Shown piece after piece: positions 12,501 through 21,075 of a stretch of 64,000 nucleotides of DNA. The notes beneath the pieces were generated by a model. The model was not told the origin of the DNA and made no database searches. It worked only from the letters and a program-made list of their open reading frames with translations. The position numbers were made by a program, and so were the translations under genes. This DNA is from JABSOG01 sp041583135 (lineage in GTDB: Bacteria > Pseudomonadota > Gammaproteobacteria > Enterobacterales > Alteromonadaceae), in assembly GCA_041583135.1 (NCBI GenBank), contig JBFHGJ010000008.1, positions 1 to 64,000 of the forward strand, in the 5' to 3' direction. Position 1 is the stretch's first letter. Each line of letters begins with the position of its first letter.

Positions 12501-15500
12501 GCACGATTGGGGCAAGATTTGCGTCACTGCCGGTTTGCAGCGCACGATAACATTCGGCCACCTCGGCAAACACCAAAGGTGCACTCCAGCCATCTAACAA
12601 GGCGTGGTGATGGCTCCACAGCACCTCATAGGCACCATTGCCCAAATCAAACAGGGTAATGCGCATCATTGGCGCGCTTAAGGCATCGAAACCTTTGGCT
12701 CTGTCCTCGTCCCGGAATTGCTCGATATAGCTTTGCTGCTGCTCGCTCGCCAAATCGCTCAATACGATCTGCTGCCACGGCAATTGCGCTTCGGCTAAGA
12801 CCAATTGTTGGAGCGGCATGTCGCCATCGCTAACAAACACCGTTCTAAAAATATCGTGACGTGCGATGGCGCTATTCCACGCCGCAATAAAGTGCTCGAC
12901 GTTAAGCCCTGACTCAATACTGACTTGAGTTTGCACCACATAGGCGCTGCGTTCTAACGCGCTGTGGAACAACAAACCTTGTTGCATCCCGGTGGCCATA
13001 TACAGATTGTCGATGGCGTATTGTTGTTGCCATTGGCTAAGCTGAGCTTGAGAAACCTGTGCCTGCGGGAAATCCGATGGTGTCAAATAGGCATCAACCT
13101 GAGCCAGACAATGCTCGCTTATCTCAAGCAGTGCCGTTTGCATCGCCTCAATCAGCTGCGCCATTTTCGCTTGAGGGTATCGTTTGGCGTCATACACCAG
13201 CTCAAAACGCACGCAACCATTGGTCACCATGCCGTTAAAGATAAGGCCGTGACCTAACGCACGCCTATCGCTGACATCTTGACCTTTGGCCTCATCGACA
13301 ACGGCAAAGGCCATGTCGTTGTTGGTGACCTGATCAAACTGACCAAGATAGTTAAATAAGATCTCGCTGTCATCGAGCGCCGCGATCTCACTGTCTTTGG
13401 CCAAATATTTAAGTAGGCCAAAACTCAATCCATTGCCCGGCACCGAGCGGTACTGCTCTTTAACGCCGCAGATCAGCGCGCGCAAATCATCCGGCTCACA
13501 ACTGAGCGTCAGCGGATACATGGCACTGAACCAACCGACGGTTTGACTTAAGTCGAAGGCCTCACTAATTGCTTCACGGCCATGGGTTTCAAGGCTGATA
13601 CGCGCGCGGTTTTGACCAAAGCTGCGCTTAAGGCCCAGCATCAACGCCGCCAATAACAACTCATTGATTTTGGTGCGATAGGCTTGATGACTTTGACCGA
13701 GTAACTGCGCGGTTTGCGCCTGATTTAGATTCATGCGACAAACCCCAACTTGAGTGGGCTGCTCACGGCTTGGCTCTGCGACAGGCTCAGCCAAAGGTGC
13801 AACCTCAAGGGCGCCTTGTTTAAGCCAGTATTGACGGGTTTGTTCAACGACATCGGATTGCGCATATTCATACAAAAACTCGCCCCAGCTTTGGTAGCTA
13901 TGGGTTTTGGCCGCAAGAGCAAGTGCAAGTCCTGCGGCTTTTTGCGCCGTCAGTTGATGCAAGTCTTCCAATAGAATACGCCAAGATACGCCGTCGATAA
14001 CGAGGTGATGACACACCAGCAATAGGCGCTTTTGCCCTTTCGCTGCAAACAACACCGCTTTGAACAACGGGCCATTTTGCAAGTCAAAACTTTGCTGATA
14101 TTGCTGCGCCAACTCTTTGATATCACTGATATCGCCTGTAATGATTTCACTGTGAACTGCCATATCCAGCAGTTGCGCACTAAACGGTTGATAATGGCCT
14201 TGCCACTGGCCATTGTGTTGAGCAAAGGTTAAACGCAGCGCGTCATGGCGATTAAACAACTGCGCGACAATCGCTTTAAGGGTTTGTAAGTCAAAATCAT
14301 CCTGAGGTTTTAACAGCACCGACTGATTGAAATAGTGACAATCGATGGGGTCGTCAAACAACGCGTGTGACAGGGGCAATAATGGCTGCTGACCTGAAAT
14401 GGCCTGCTGTGGTGCGACTTTCGCTGTCGCTTGACCGGCCACCAAAGCCAAACGGGCGATGGTTGGATGGTCGAACAACTGCTTAACGCTAAGACCAATG
14501 CCTTGGCCTGCGGCGCGCGAGACCACTTGGGTGGATAAAATCGAGTCGCCACCCAGTTCAAAAAAGTTGGCGTTAACGCTTATTTTGGCTTTGTCGATGT
14601 CCAGCAACTGCGCCCAAATGGCGGCCAATTGATGCTCTAAATCGCTACTTGGCGCGACATAGGCTTCACTTAAGGCATTGAGTTTAGGTTGTGGTAGCGC
14701 CTTTTTGTTGATCTTACCATTGGCGCTTAACGCCCACTCAGTGACCTCAACATAGATGGCAGGCACCATGTGCTCGGGCAAATGACTTTGCAGTTGTTGC
14801 TTGAATCTGGTAATAAGTGCGGCGCTATCGGCTTGCACACCGTCTTGCAGGCGATAGTAAGCCACCAAGCGCGCCTGACTAGGCACGTCTTCACGCACCA
14901 TCACCACAGAGGAATCCACCTCGGCACATTGGCTCAGATGATATTCGATTTCACCCAGCTCGATACGTAAACCGCGCAGCTTGACCTGATCGTCCATGCG
15001 GCCGATATACTCAATATTGCCGTCATTGCCGATACGGGCGTAGTCGCCGGTTTTATACAGCCTTGCTGTAGTGTCATCGCTAAATGGGTCGACGATAAAC
15101 TTCTCGGCAGTCATTTGCGGCAAGTTAAGATAACCGCGAGCCAAACCGACACCGCCAATATGCAGCTGTCCGACCACCCCAAGCGGGCACAATTTCAACT
15201 GCTCGTCGAGCACCAACAATTTGATGTTTTGAATCGGCTTACCAATTGGCACCACCGAGCGAGCACCTAATTCGGAGGTATCGAAGCAACTTACGTCGAT
15301 AGCCGCTTCGGTCGGCCCGTAAAGGTTATGCAGGGCAACATGAGGCGCTTGTTTGTTCAGCTGTTTAACGCTTTCAACCGCCAAGGCTTCGCCACTACAG
15401 AAGATATAGCGAACCGTTCTGGCGAAAGTTTCCTTGTCATAACGGGTCGCCGCTAAATAGGCATTGAGCATCGAAGGCACAAAATGCAGTACCGTGACGC

Positions 15501-18500
15501 CGCTATCAGCGATGAGCTGTTTCAAATAAGCCGGATCTTTATGTCCTTCCGGTTTGGCAACAACCATGGTCGCGCCAAAGCCAAGCGTCCAAACAAACTC
15601 CCACACCGATACATCGAAGCTGTATGGGGTCTTTTGCAACACCTTGTCGTTCGGACTAAGGCCATACTCGTTGTTCATCCACTCGATGCGGTTGACCAGC
15701 GCTCGGTGTTCAATCAACACCCCTTTGGGATTGCCGGTCGAGCCTGAGGTGTAGATCACATAGGCCAAACTCTCAGGACCGTGCGTGGCGGCAGGTAAGG
15801 TATCGCTCGCCTCCCCGAGCACGTCTTCAAGCCCATCTAAGTCGATAAATTCAACGGATTTGGCGAAAAACAGCGACGCTAAGTCTGTTTGCCCCAACAC
15901 CAGCCGGATCTTGGCGTCATCCACCATAAAGTGCAAACGCTCAAGGGGATAGCTCGGATCAAGTGGGACATAAGCGCCACCAGCTTTGAGTATCGCCATA
16001 ATGGCCACAGTCATTTCAATACTGCGCTCGGCACAAATGCCGACACAAACATCTCGGGTAACCCCTTTGGCCTGTAGATAATGCGCCAAACGATTGGTCA
16101 GTTTATCTAGCTCGCCATAGCTCAGTTGCACTAAGCCCTGTTCAGGATGGCGATATTCAATGGCGATGTGCCCCGGGCGTTTCGCCGCCTGCTCGACAAA
16201 CAGTTGATCGATGCTAATGTCATCGCGAAACGCCACGGCAGTATCGTTAAAGCGCGTCAGTTGACGCTCTATTTCCGCCGCGCCGATAAGCATTGCACTG
16301 TCGATGTCACTGGCACTTTGATTTAACAAGGCTGTTAAGATGTTATCGAGATAATGTTCGACCCGAGCGAGATAATCGGCGCCAAAGGCGCTGGCGTCAA
16401 AGTCAATATCGACGTCCATCGCCCCGCTTTGGCCATCTTTGGCAAAGTTACTTTGTAGGCTGTAGTTGGTTTTTTCAAATCCCTCAACCGCCAACACGTC
16501 GATATCATCGCTTATTTGCTGATAAACGTGAAAATCGACGTAGTTGAACAATGACGCTGAAAAATCCAGTCCTGTGGCCTTTTGTATCGCCGCGAGCGGA
16601 TAATGACGGTGCGCCATAATGGCCACCAACTGTTGCTCACAAGCCCTTATTAACTGATGCCAATTCGCATCGAAGCTGTTCACTCGTATTGGCAACGAGT
16701 TTAAGAATAGGCCAAGACACTGCTGCGCGCCTTGTGCTTCTGGGCGGCCGTTTGAGACTACAGAGGTGACCTGATCGCGCTCGCCGCTCAATAGCCACAA
16801 CAACGACAGATGAATGGTCAAATAAACACTTTTCTCCTGCACCCCAAGCTGCTTGGCAAGGGCGCTCAACGCGCTAACGTTGGCGGGGTTGATGTGATAG
16901 CTCAAGCGACGGTTTTGCTCAGATGGACTACCGGCCCACCAAGGCATCAAAGCCCCATCAAGCAGCGTTCGCCAAAAGGCTTTGTCGGCGGGATTGTCCA
17001 GCGCTTGTTGCTCGGTGGCGACAAACTGAGCATAGGATAAAGGCTCAGCTGGCACGGTCACGGGCTTGTCGTTGAGCAGGCTGTGATAGCGGTCAAACAG
17101 TTCGGTATTGAAACTGGCCACACTCCAGCCATCCCACAAGGCATGGTGAAAACTCAAATGATAGTAAAACGTGCCATCGTCAAGACGATGAATGATCACC
17201 TGCCACAGCGGGTTGGTAAAATCAAACGCCAGCGTCTTTTCACGCTCGGCCCAATCGGTCAGATATTGCTGTTGTGAATTGGGCGTAAAATCACGCAAGT
17301 CCTCGACCGTTAACGCTAACGTCACTTGATTGTAGATAAGCTGTAATGGCCTTTGCTGCTGCGCCCAACCTGAGACCATAAAGCGGCTACGCAATGCCGG
17401 ATGACGTAGACAAACCTCATTGAGCGCCTGTTCAAACAAAGCTTGCTCAAACCGACTGGCCAGTTTAAAGCTAAAGACATCATGATAGGCGCCACTGTCG
17501 GCCGCCTTAAGGTTGTGAAACACCATGCCCTGTTGCAGTGCACTCAGCGGATAGGCATCGTCAAGTCGCAGCCCGGTATTTTCAAGCGCCTCGCGTTCAC
17601 TGTCGGTCAACAACGCAAATGGTGCGAGTGCTTCTATTGCTTCACTTTGGGTATTGTGACTGTCTATTGCCACAGCCAAAGCGCGAATGCTCTGGTGGCT
17701 AAAGATGTCTTTAATCCCATAATCAAGCCCCAGCGCCTTACTTGCCGCAACAACCGAGATGGCTTTAATCGAGTCGCCACCTAAGGTAAAGAAATTATCT
17801 TCAATGCCTATTTGCTCAATGCCCAACTGGCTTTGCCACACCTGTGCCAGACGTTTTTCGCACTCGCTGACGGGTGGCACATAAGCGCTGCTTTGTTTTT
17901 GTGCACTTGGCTCAGGCAAGGCTTTGGTGTCGGTTTTACCGTTGGCGGTGAGGGGCATTTGTTCAAGCAGCACAAAAGCCGATGGCAACATATGGGCCGG
18001 TAATTGTAATGACAATTCGGCACGTAGCGATTCAACAAACTCACCTAAAAGCGCCTCATCGGGCATCTGTTTAGGCACCACATAGGCCACTAGACGCTTG
18101 GGTTCATCCCGCGCCACCACCACGGCATCTTTGACTTGTACCAAGGACAACAGGCTACTGGCTATTTCACTGAGTTCAATACGAAAACCGCGGATCTTCA
18201 CCTGAAAATCGCAGCGGCCAAGATATTCGAGATCGCCACCTTGATGATATCGCGCCAAATCGCCGGTGCGATACAATCGCTGCCCGGCAACAAACGGATG
18301 GTCGATAAAACGCTCGGCAGTCAAATCATCACGATTTAAATAGCCTCTAGCAACACCGCCGCCACCGATATACAACTCACCTTCACAACCCCAAGGTGCC
18401 AGTTGACCGTCCGGGGTCAACAAAACAGAAGTCAGATCCGCCAATGGTCGGCCTATCAGGCTTAAGTTTTTCGCCGCAACGATCTCATCTTGATAGACTC

Positions 18501-21075
18501 TACGATAGGTTACATGTACCGTGGTTTCGGTGATCCCATACATGTTGATAAGTTCAGGCTGGCTGTCGCCATATTTATCTACCCAAGGTCTAAGGGCGGC
18601 AAAGTTAAGCGCTTCACCACCGAAAATCACATAGCGTAGTGGCAGGCGCACATCTGCCGGTTTTGTGCCGTCGATGGCGATCAACTGGTTAAACGCCGCC
18701 GGGGTTTGATTGAGCACGGTGACTTTTTGCTCGGTCAGCAATGCGTAAAACTCATCAGGCGAGCGGCTTTGCCAATAAGGCACCACCACCAAGCGACCGC
18801 CGTGCAACAATGGCCCCCAGATCTCCCACACAGAGAAGTCAAACGCCACCGAATGGAACAGTGTCCACACATCATCGGCGTTAAAATCAAACTCGGCAGC
18901 GGCGCTGCCAAACAGTCTGGTGACATTACGATGTTCAACCAATACCCCTTTAGGGTTGCCGGTCGAACCTGAGGTGTAGATCACATAGGCCAGCGAATCG
19001 GCCCCTTGGCCGGGCTGCGCCGCCGGTTTTTGCGGCCCACTGCCATTGAGGGCAGTAAAGTCCAAAGTATCGATGGTCAGCGTGTTCACTGCCAAACCGG
19101 CAAATTTTTCTACCGTAGCACTGTCGCTTAAAACCAAGCTGACACCACTGTCGCCAACGATGTAATCTAGGCGATTTTGCGGATAACCACTATCCATCGC
19201 GACATAGGCGCCACCGGCTTTTAAGATGGCCAAGATGGCGACAATCGAATGCACCGAACGCTCAAGACACAAGCCGACCAAACTATCGACACCGACCCCT
19301 TGGCTCTGTAAGTAAGCGCCGAGCTGGTCGCTTTGTTGTGACAGCGCGGCATAACTGAGACTGTCGCTGTCACACACTACGGCAGTCTTAGTGCCATAGC
19401 GCGCCACTTGTTGCTCAAACACCTGATGAATAAGCATACCGCTCATCGAACCATCAACCTTAGCGTTTTGCGCGCTGCGGTCATTCAGTTCATCGAGCAG
19501 GTATGACTGCTCTTGCTCGCTCAGCATCGCCAGCTCACTGAGCTTGCCATGATGATGTGTGGCGATGGCACTAAGTAGGTTTGCAAAATGGGCGGCCATG
19601 ATGGCAATGCGCTCGGGTTTGAACAGTGCGGTGTCATAACTCCAATGCAGCTGGATCTGGTCATTGTCAAAAGACACATCGAGCAACAAATCAAACTTCG
19701 CTAAAGCGCTTTCAAGGGGCAGTGGCGTCAAAGTGACACCATCGAGGGCCACCGGCACTTTGGCATTATTATCTAGTGACAACATCACCTGAAACAGCGG
19801 CGTGTGCTGCATTGAACGCGGCACCTTAAGCTGTTCGACCAACTGGTCGAACTGAATGTCCTGATTGAGCTGCGCGTCTAGGTTCACCTGTTTGACTTGG
19901 GCCAGAAAATCCGCAAAACGCTCACAACCATTTGTGTTGGTGCGCAGTACCAAGGTGTTGACGAAAAAGCCTATCATCGGCTCAAGGGCCTGTTGTCTGC
20001 GGTTGGCCACCGGCGTGCCGATGAGAATATCGCTTTGGTTGCTGTAGCGGCTAAGCAATAACGATAAGGCGCTGTGCAGCAGCATAAACTCGGTTACGCC
20101 ATACTCAAGGGCCACCTGTTTTAAGGCGCCGAGCACCTTACCATCGACACTTGTGTGATACAGCGCGCCTTTAAAGGCCATTTGCGCCGGACGCGCAAAA
20201 TCTAGCGGTAACTGATGAACCAACGGCGCATCATCAAGTTGCTTTTGCCAATAGCTCAGCTGGGCTTGAAGGACCTCGGTACTTAACTGTTTGCGCACAC
20301 TTTGGGCGTAATCGACATATTGCCATTGAAGGGGCGGCAACACATCGGGTTTATTGTTTATAAGCCCTTGATATATAGCACTAAACTCACTCATCAACAC
20401 ACCAACTGACCAGCCGTCGGAGGCGATATGATGCATCGTCAGCATCAAAATGCCACGGTTTTCGGCAAGTTTTAGCCAGTGGGCGCGCAACATTAAATCA
20501 CAAGCCAAATCAAACGGCTTGGCCGCTTCTTTTGCCAGTGCCGAGTTCACCTTGTGTTGTTGCTGATCGTTGCCAAAAGCACTCAAGTCCGTTTGACCAA
20601 TACCACAGTGCCACTGCCCAATCAGTTGTTGCACGCCTTTGGTGGCTGTGCCTTGTTGCTGGCTTTTGTACACACTGCGCAGCACCTGATGGCGCTCGAT
20701 AATGCGATTAAGCGTCTGCTCGGCCACAATCAAGTCGAACTGACCTTGTATTTCGAGGGCAAAAGGCATGTTGTAGTTGCTAGAATCACCCTGCAACTGA
20801 TCTAAAAACCACAATCGCTGCTGAGCAAAGGACAATTCATAGCTGTTGTTGGCATCAGGCTGCGCTTTTTCCAGCGTAAAGCCGGCCACATCGGCGTCGC
20901 TATCTTGTTGGCGCTGTTGCAAATACGCCACAATATCGGCCTTGTGCGCTTTGAGCAGTGCGACAATATCCGGCGTGATGGCATTGTTGGCCGCTTCAAG
21001 GGCCAATTTGCCATCGTTCAAGCTAAGCAAAATCTGCTTTTCAAGCAGTAAATCGATGATGTTTTGAACTTGCAT
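6526..21075 (-). CDS. Four-module NRPS: Thr, D-Ser, Gly-like, Thr
   Basis: A 4849-residue NRPS. Order by rough residue: TubC docking 1-60; C1 (HHIASDGWS near 217); A1 near 545-1040, pocket DFWNIGMVH (Thr); PCP1 LGGDS near 1097; C2 (YPLSALQQGMVFH, HHALWDGWS near 1314); A2, pocket DVWHFSLID (Ser); PCP2 LGGDS near 2173; epimerization domain (HHLVIDGVSW near 2360, ETHGRE, TVGWFSAMYP), so D-Ser is expected; C3 (MQQGLLFH, HHHALLDGWS near 2825), a DCL-type domain that fits a D-configured donor; A3, pocket DIFQLGCVW, closest to glycine codes; PCP3 LGGHS near 3700; C4 with HHIASDAWS, where the usual Gly is Ala; A4, pocket DFWNIGMVH (Thr); PCP4 near 4778. It ends in an acidic EEEEFLL tail, likely a docking partner for the next TubC domain. 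No thioesterase. The start ATG overlaps the upstream TAA by one base (TAATG), so translation is probably coupled. Confidence 0.97.
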   Translation of the reverse strand: MQVQNIIDLLLEKQILLSLNDGKLALEAANNAITPDIVALLKAHKADIVAYLQQRQQDSDADVAGFTLEKAQPDANNSYELSFAQQRLWFLDQLQGDSSNYNMPFALEIQGQFDLIVAEQTLNRIIERHQVLRSVYKSQQQGTATKGVQQLIGQWHCGIGQTDLSAFGNDQQQHKVNSALAKEAAKPFDLACDLMLRAHWLKLAENRGILMLTMHHIASDGWSVGVLMSEFSAIYQGLINNKPDVLPPLQWQYVDYAQSVRKQLSTEVLQAQLSYWQKQLDDAPLVHQLPLDFARPAQMAFKGALYHTSVDGKVLGALKQVALEYGVTEFMLLHSALSLLLSRYSNQSDILIGTPVANRRQQALEPMIGFFVNTLVLRTNTNGCERFADFLAQVKQVNLDAQLNQDIQFDQLVEQLKVPRSMQHTPLFQVMLSLDNNAKVPVALDGVTLTPLPLESALAKFDLLLDVSFDNDQIQLHWSYDTALFKPERIAIMAAHFANLLSAIATHHHGKLSELAMLSEQEQSYLLDELNDRSAQNAKVDGSMSGMLIHQVFEQQVARYGTKTAVVCDSDSLSYAALSQQSDQLGAYLQSQGVGVDSLVGLCLERSVHSIVAILAILKAGGAYVAMDSGYPQNRLDYIVGDSGVSLVLSDSATVEKFAGLAVNTLTIDTLDFTALNGSGPQKPAAQPGQGADSLAYVIYTSGSTGNPKGVLVEHRNVTRLFGSAAAEFDFNADDVWTLFHSVAFDFSVWEIWGPLLHGGRLVVVPYWQSRSPDEFYALLTEQKVTVLNQTPAAFNQLIAIDGTKPADVRLPLRYVIFGGEALNFAALRPWVDKYGDSQPELINMYGITETTVHVTYRRVYQDEIVAAKNLSLIGRPLADLTSVLLTPDGQLAPWGCEGELYIGGGGVARGYLNRDDLTAERFIDHPFVAGQRLYRTGDLARYHQGGDLEYLGRCDFQVKIRGFRIELSEIASSLLSLVQVKDAVVVARDEPKRLVAYVVPKQMPDEALLGEFVESLRAELSLQLPAHMLPSAFVLLEQMPLTANGKTDTKALPEPSAQKQSSAYVPPVSECEKRLAQVWQSQLGIEQIGIEDNFFTLGGDSIKAISVVAASKALGLDYGIKDIFSHQSIRALAVAIDSHNTQSEAIEALAPFALLTDSEREALENTGLRLDDAYPLSALQQGMVFHNLKAADSGAYHDVFSFKLASRFEQALFEQALNEVCLRHPALRSRFMVSGWAQQQRPLQLIYNQVTLALTVEDLRDFTPNSQQQYLTDWAEREKTLAFDFTNPLWQVIIHRLDDGTFYYHLSFHHALWDGWSVASFNTELFDRYHSLLNDKPVTVPAEPLSYAQFVATEQQALDNPADKAFWRTLLDGALMPWWAGSPSEQNRRLSYHINPANVSALSALAKQLGVQEKSVYLTIHLSLLWLLSGERDQVTSVVSNGRPEAQGAQQCLGLFLNSLPIRVNSFDANWHQLIRACEQQLVAIMAHRHYPLAAIQKATGLDFSASLFNYVDFHVYQQISDDIDVLAVEGFEKTNYSLQSNFAKDGQSGAMDVDIDFDASAFGADYLARVEHYLDNILTALLNQSASDIDSAMLIGAAEIERQLTRFNDTAVAFRDDISIDQLFVEQAAKRPGHIAIEYRHPEQGLVQLSYGELDKLTNRLAHYLQAKGVTRDVCVGICAERSIEMTVAIMAILKAGGAYVPLDPSYPLERLHFMVDDAKIRLVLGQTDLASLFFAKSVEFIDLDGLEDVLGEASDTLPAATHGPESLAYVIYTSGSTGNPKGVLIEHRALVNRIEWMNNEYGLSPNDKVLQKTPYSFDVSVWEFVWTLGFGATMVVAKPEGHKDPAYLKQLIADSGVTVLHFVPSMLNAYLAATRYDKETFARTVRYIFCSGEALAVESVKQLNKQAPHVALHNLYGPTEAAIDVSCFDTSELGARSVVPIGKPIQNIKLLVLDEQLKLCPLGVVGQLHIGGVGLARGYLNLPQMTAEKFIVDPFSDDTTARLYKTGDYARIGNDGNIEYIGRMDDQVKLRGLRIELGEIEYHLSQCAEVDSSVVMVREDVPSQARLVAYYRLQDGVQADSAALITRFKQQLQSHLPEHMVPAIYVEVTEWALSANGKINKKALPQPKLNALSEAYVAPSSDLEHQLAAIWAQLLDIDKAKISVNANFFELGGDSILSTQVVSRAAGQGIGLSVKQLFDHPTIARLALVAGQATAKVAPQQAISGQQPLLPLSHALFDDPIDCHYFNQSVLLKPQDDFDLQTLKAIVAQLFNRHDALRLTFAQHNGQWQGHYQPFSAQLLDMAVHSEIITGDISDIKELAQQYQQSFDLQNGPLFKAVLFAAKGQKRLLLVCHHLVIDGVSWRILLEDLHQLTAQKAAGLALALAAKTHSYQSWGEFLYEYAQSDVVEQTRQYWLKQGALEVAPLAEPVAEPSREQPTQVGVCRMNLNQAQTAQLLGQSHQAYRTKINELLLAALMLGLKRSFGQNRARISLETHGREAISEAFDLSQTVGWFSAMYPLTLSCEPDDLRALICGVKEQYRSVPGNGLSFGLLKYLAKDSEIAALDDSEILFNYLGQFDQVTNNDMAFAVVDEAKGQDVSDRRALGHGLIFNGMVTNGCVRFELVYDAKRYPQAKMAQLIEAMQTALLEISEHCLAQVDAYLTPSDFPQAQVSQAQLSQWQQQYAIDNLYMATGMQQGLLFHSALERSAYVVQTQVSIESGLNVEHFIAAWNSAIARHDIFRTVFVSDGDMPLQQLVLAEAQLPWQQIVLSDLASEQQQSYIEQFRDEDRAKGFDALSAPMMRITLFDLGNGAYEVLWSHHHALLDGWSAPLVFAEVAECYRALQTGSDANLAPIVPFSDYIGWLSTQDTDKARAFWQQQLSAIDGPTPLPQTAPICAQRTNEAVTTAQFGAVELQFTQAQTQQLSALAQQCQTTINVILQGAWAYLLSRTSAEPSVLFGTTVSGRPAQLPGVEQMVGLFINTIPAHIHIDNQATVAHWLNQLQQQLINRDEYSYMPLSDIHHCAIKAGFGSANTPLFESILIFENYPVDSALATQVDDAELNVTKVSGFEHTNYPLSLLASVSGTLEIKLEYLTERMDHDQVERIGAYLKTILLNMAQVPQQKVAQINGLSEPEQHHLIWGLNDNHCDYPRHWCMHQWFEQQVERSPEATALVFETQKISYRTLNRQANRLARYLRAKGVAVDVPVALYLEPGIDAIVAMLATHKAGGAYVPLDPSHPQSRLSYMVEDAQLSVMITTKALNAEQRPDVANVVVIDDIDLRDYRDDNLKLHSGQGPDNLAYILYTSGSTGRPKGVLIEQRNTLNLTKAMLDRVDYQGQDWLLLTTLSFDISLFEWFGALVTGGCCHIVTKTLQTDPFKLADYINHSGAGIVQTTPSRWQQLFDGGWQPSRPMILLCGGEPLSEEVKAGLLARGERVFNCYGPTEATVWSTMHQISAEQDRATSLAIGSGLNGYQHYVVRVMASGEQLLGEGDLVPFGAVGELYIGGDSVGRGYLRRDELTQKHFIDNPFATKPNQKLYRTGDLVRYLPNGLLAFVARVDAQVKIRGYRIELGEIENQLQQLQAVHACAVTVVEKNLVAYVTSNQSLERADTDSLRAELMAQLPEYMVPSVWVQLDSLPMTANGKVDKKALPQPNTEVLTKAFVAPTGEIEPALARLWSQLINVEQAQISTTANFFELGGHSLLLTRLVAQINRDFMIELSMHEVFACGSLKEMAALIGRHQDLGDGGISAIVSHNYPAGTPMPLSFSQQRLWFIDKFSGNSSQYNMTGGVRIKGALELSVAEQALGKIVSRHSVLRTVFAQTEDGPVQLVRDEVKLNTQVIELGERFADVQAVLDAEQQTPFDLANDLMLRALFVKEAPTQWVLVFTVHHIASDAWSMALMVDEFVSHYDAIVHQQDEQLAPPALQYGDYACWQRDTLLSDNGENRLLAKQLGYWQEQLAGLIPLHQLTPDFTRPARQSFNGARVDFAIEDGLYRSLEQLAKQHKVSLFMLLHGAFALLLSRHSQHSEVHDIAIGTPVAGRTQAQLHDLVGFFVNTLVLRSQIDNSEPLTFDAYLAQVKQTNIEAQSHQDIPFEYLVEKLNPERSTAHSPLFQIMFNLDIDAPAKDHHTGLEFTPLASDAVQAKVDLTLNARQNDNALRFDFEYNVDLFKASTIERMAEHFVNLLKAIVTRPDADIHQLNMLNDSETHALGVGLNQPLGQFDNGLLIDRWFEQQVAANPDKVALSFEQAQMSYGELNARANRLAHYLKAQGVGSEVLVGLCVERSFDMIVAILAVLKAGGGYVPLDPNYPTQRLAYQIEDSGIGLLLSQTQVWPRLGVECEELEVILLDDGACAEQLAQFTDTNPAQDDSRSASDLAYVIYTSGTTGNPKGVMVEHRQVQRLFSATDSLFGFNHNDVWTLFHSYAFDFSVWEIWGPLLYGGTLVIVPFWVARSPKDFYPLLHQQGVTVLNQTPTAFAHLDEIDATERASLSLRCVIFGGEVLNINSLKTWVERHGDDKVALVNMYGITETTVHVTYSRIKAADIAANQGSIIGLPMADLKVYVVRGEQLAPVGVEGEAWVGGAGVVRGYLNRPELSAERFIADPFSTDPRAKVYKTGDLVRYRDDGRLEYIGRIDQQVKVRGFRIELSEIEQQLLALPNVNSCAVVVRPSLGGDKQIVAYVVASQSEPYQGELRKALSLVLPEHMIPALFVTMDKLPLTSNGKVDKKALPAPDELSEQRPQYVAATTELELALAQIWCEVLGLEKVGIEDNFFELGGHSLLSARIQALVLAQLDIEVSLVDLFGHQTIRALAAFIDDNRQQMALIASIGTQADQDDAADDEEEEFLL

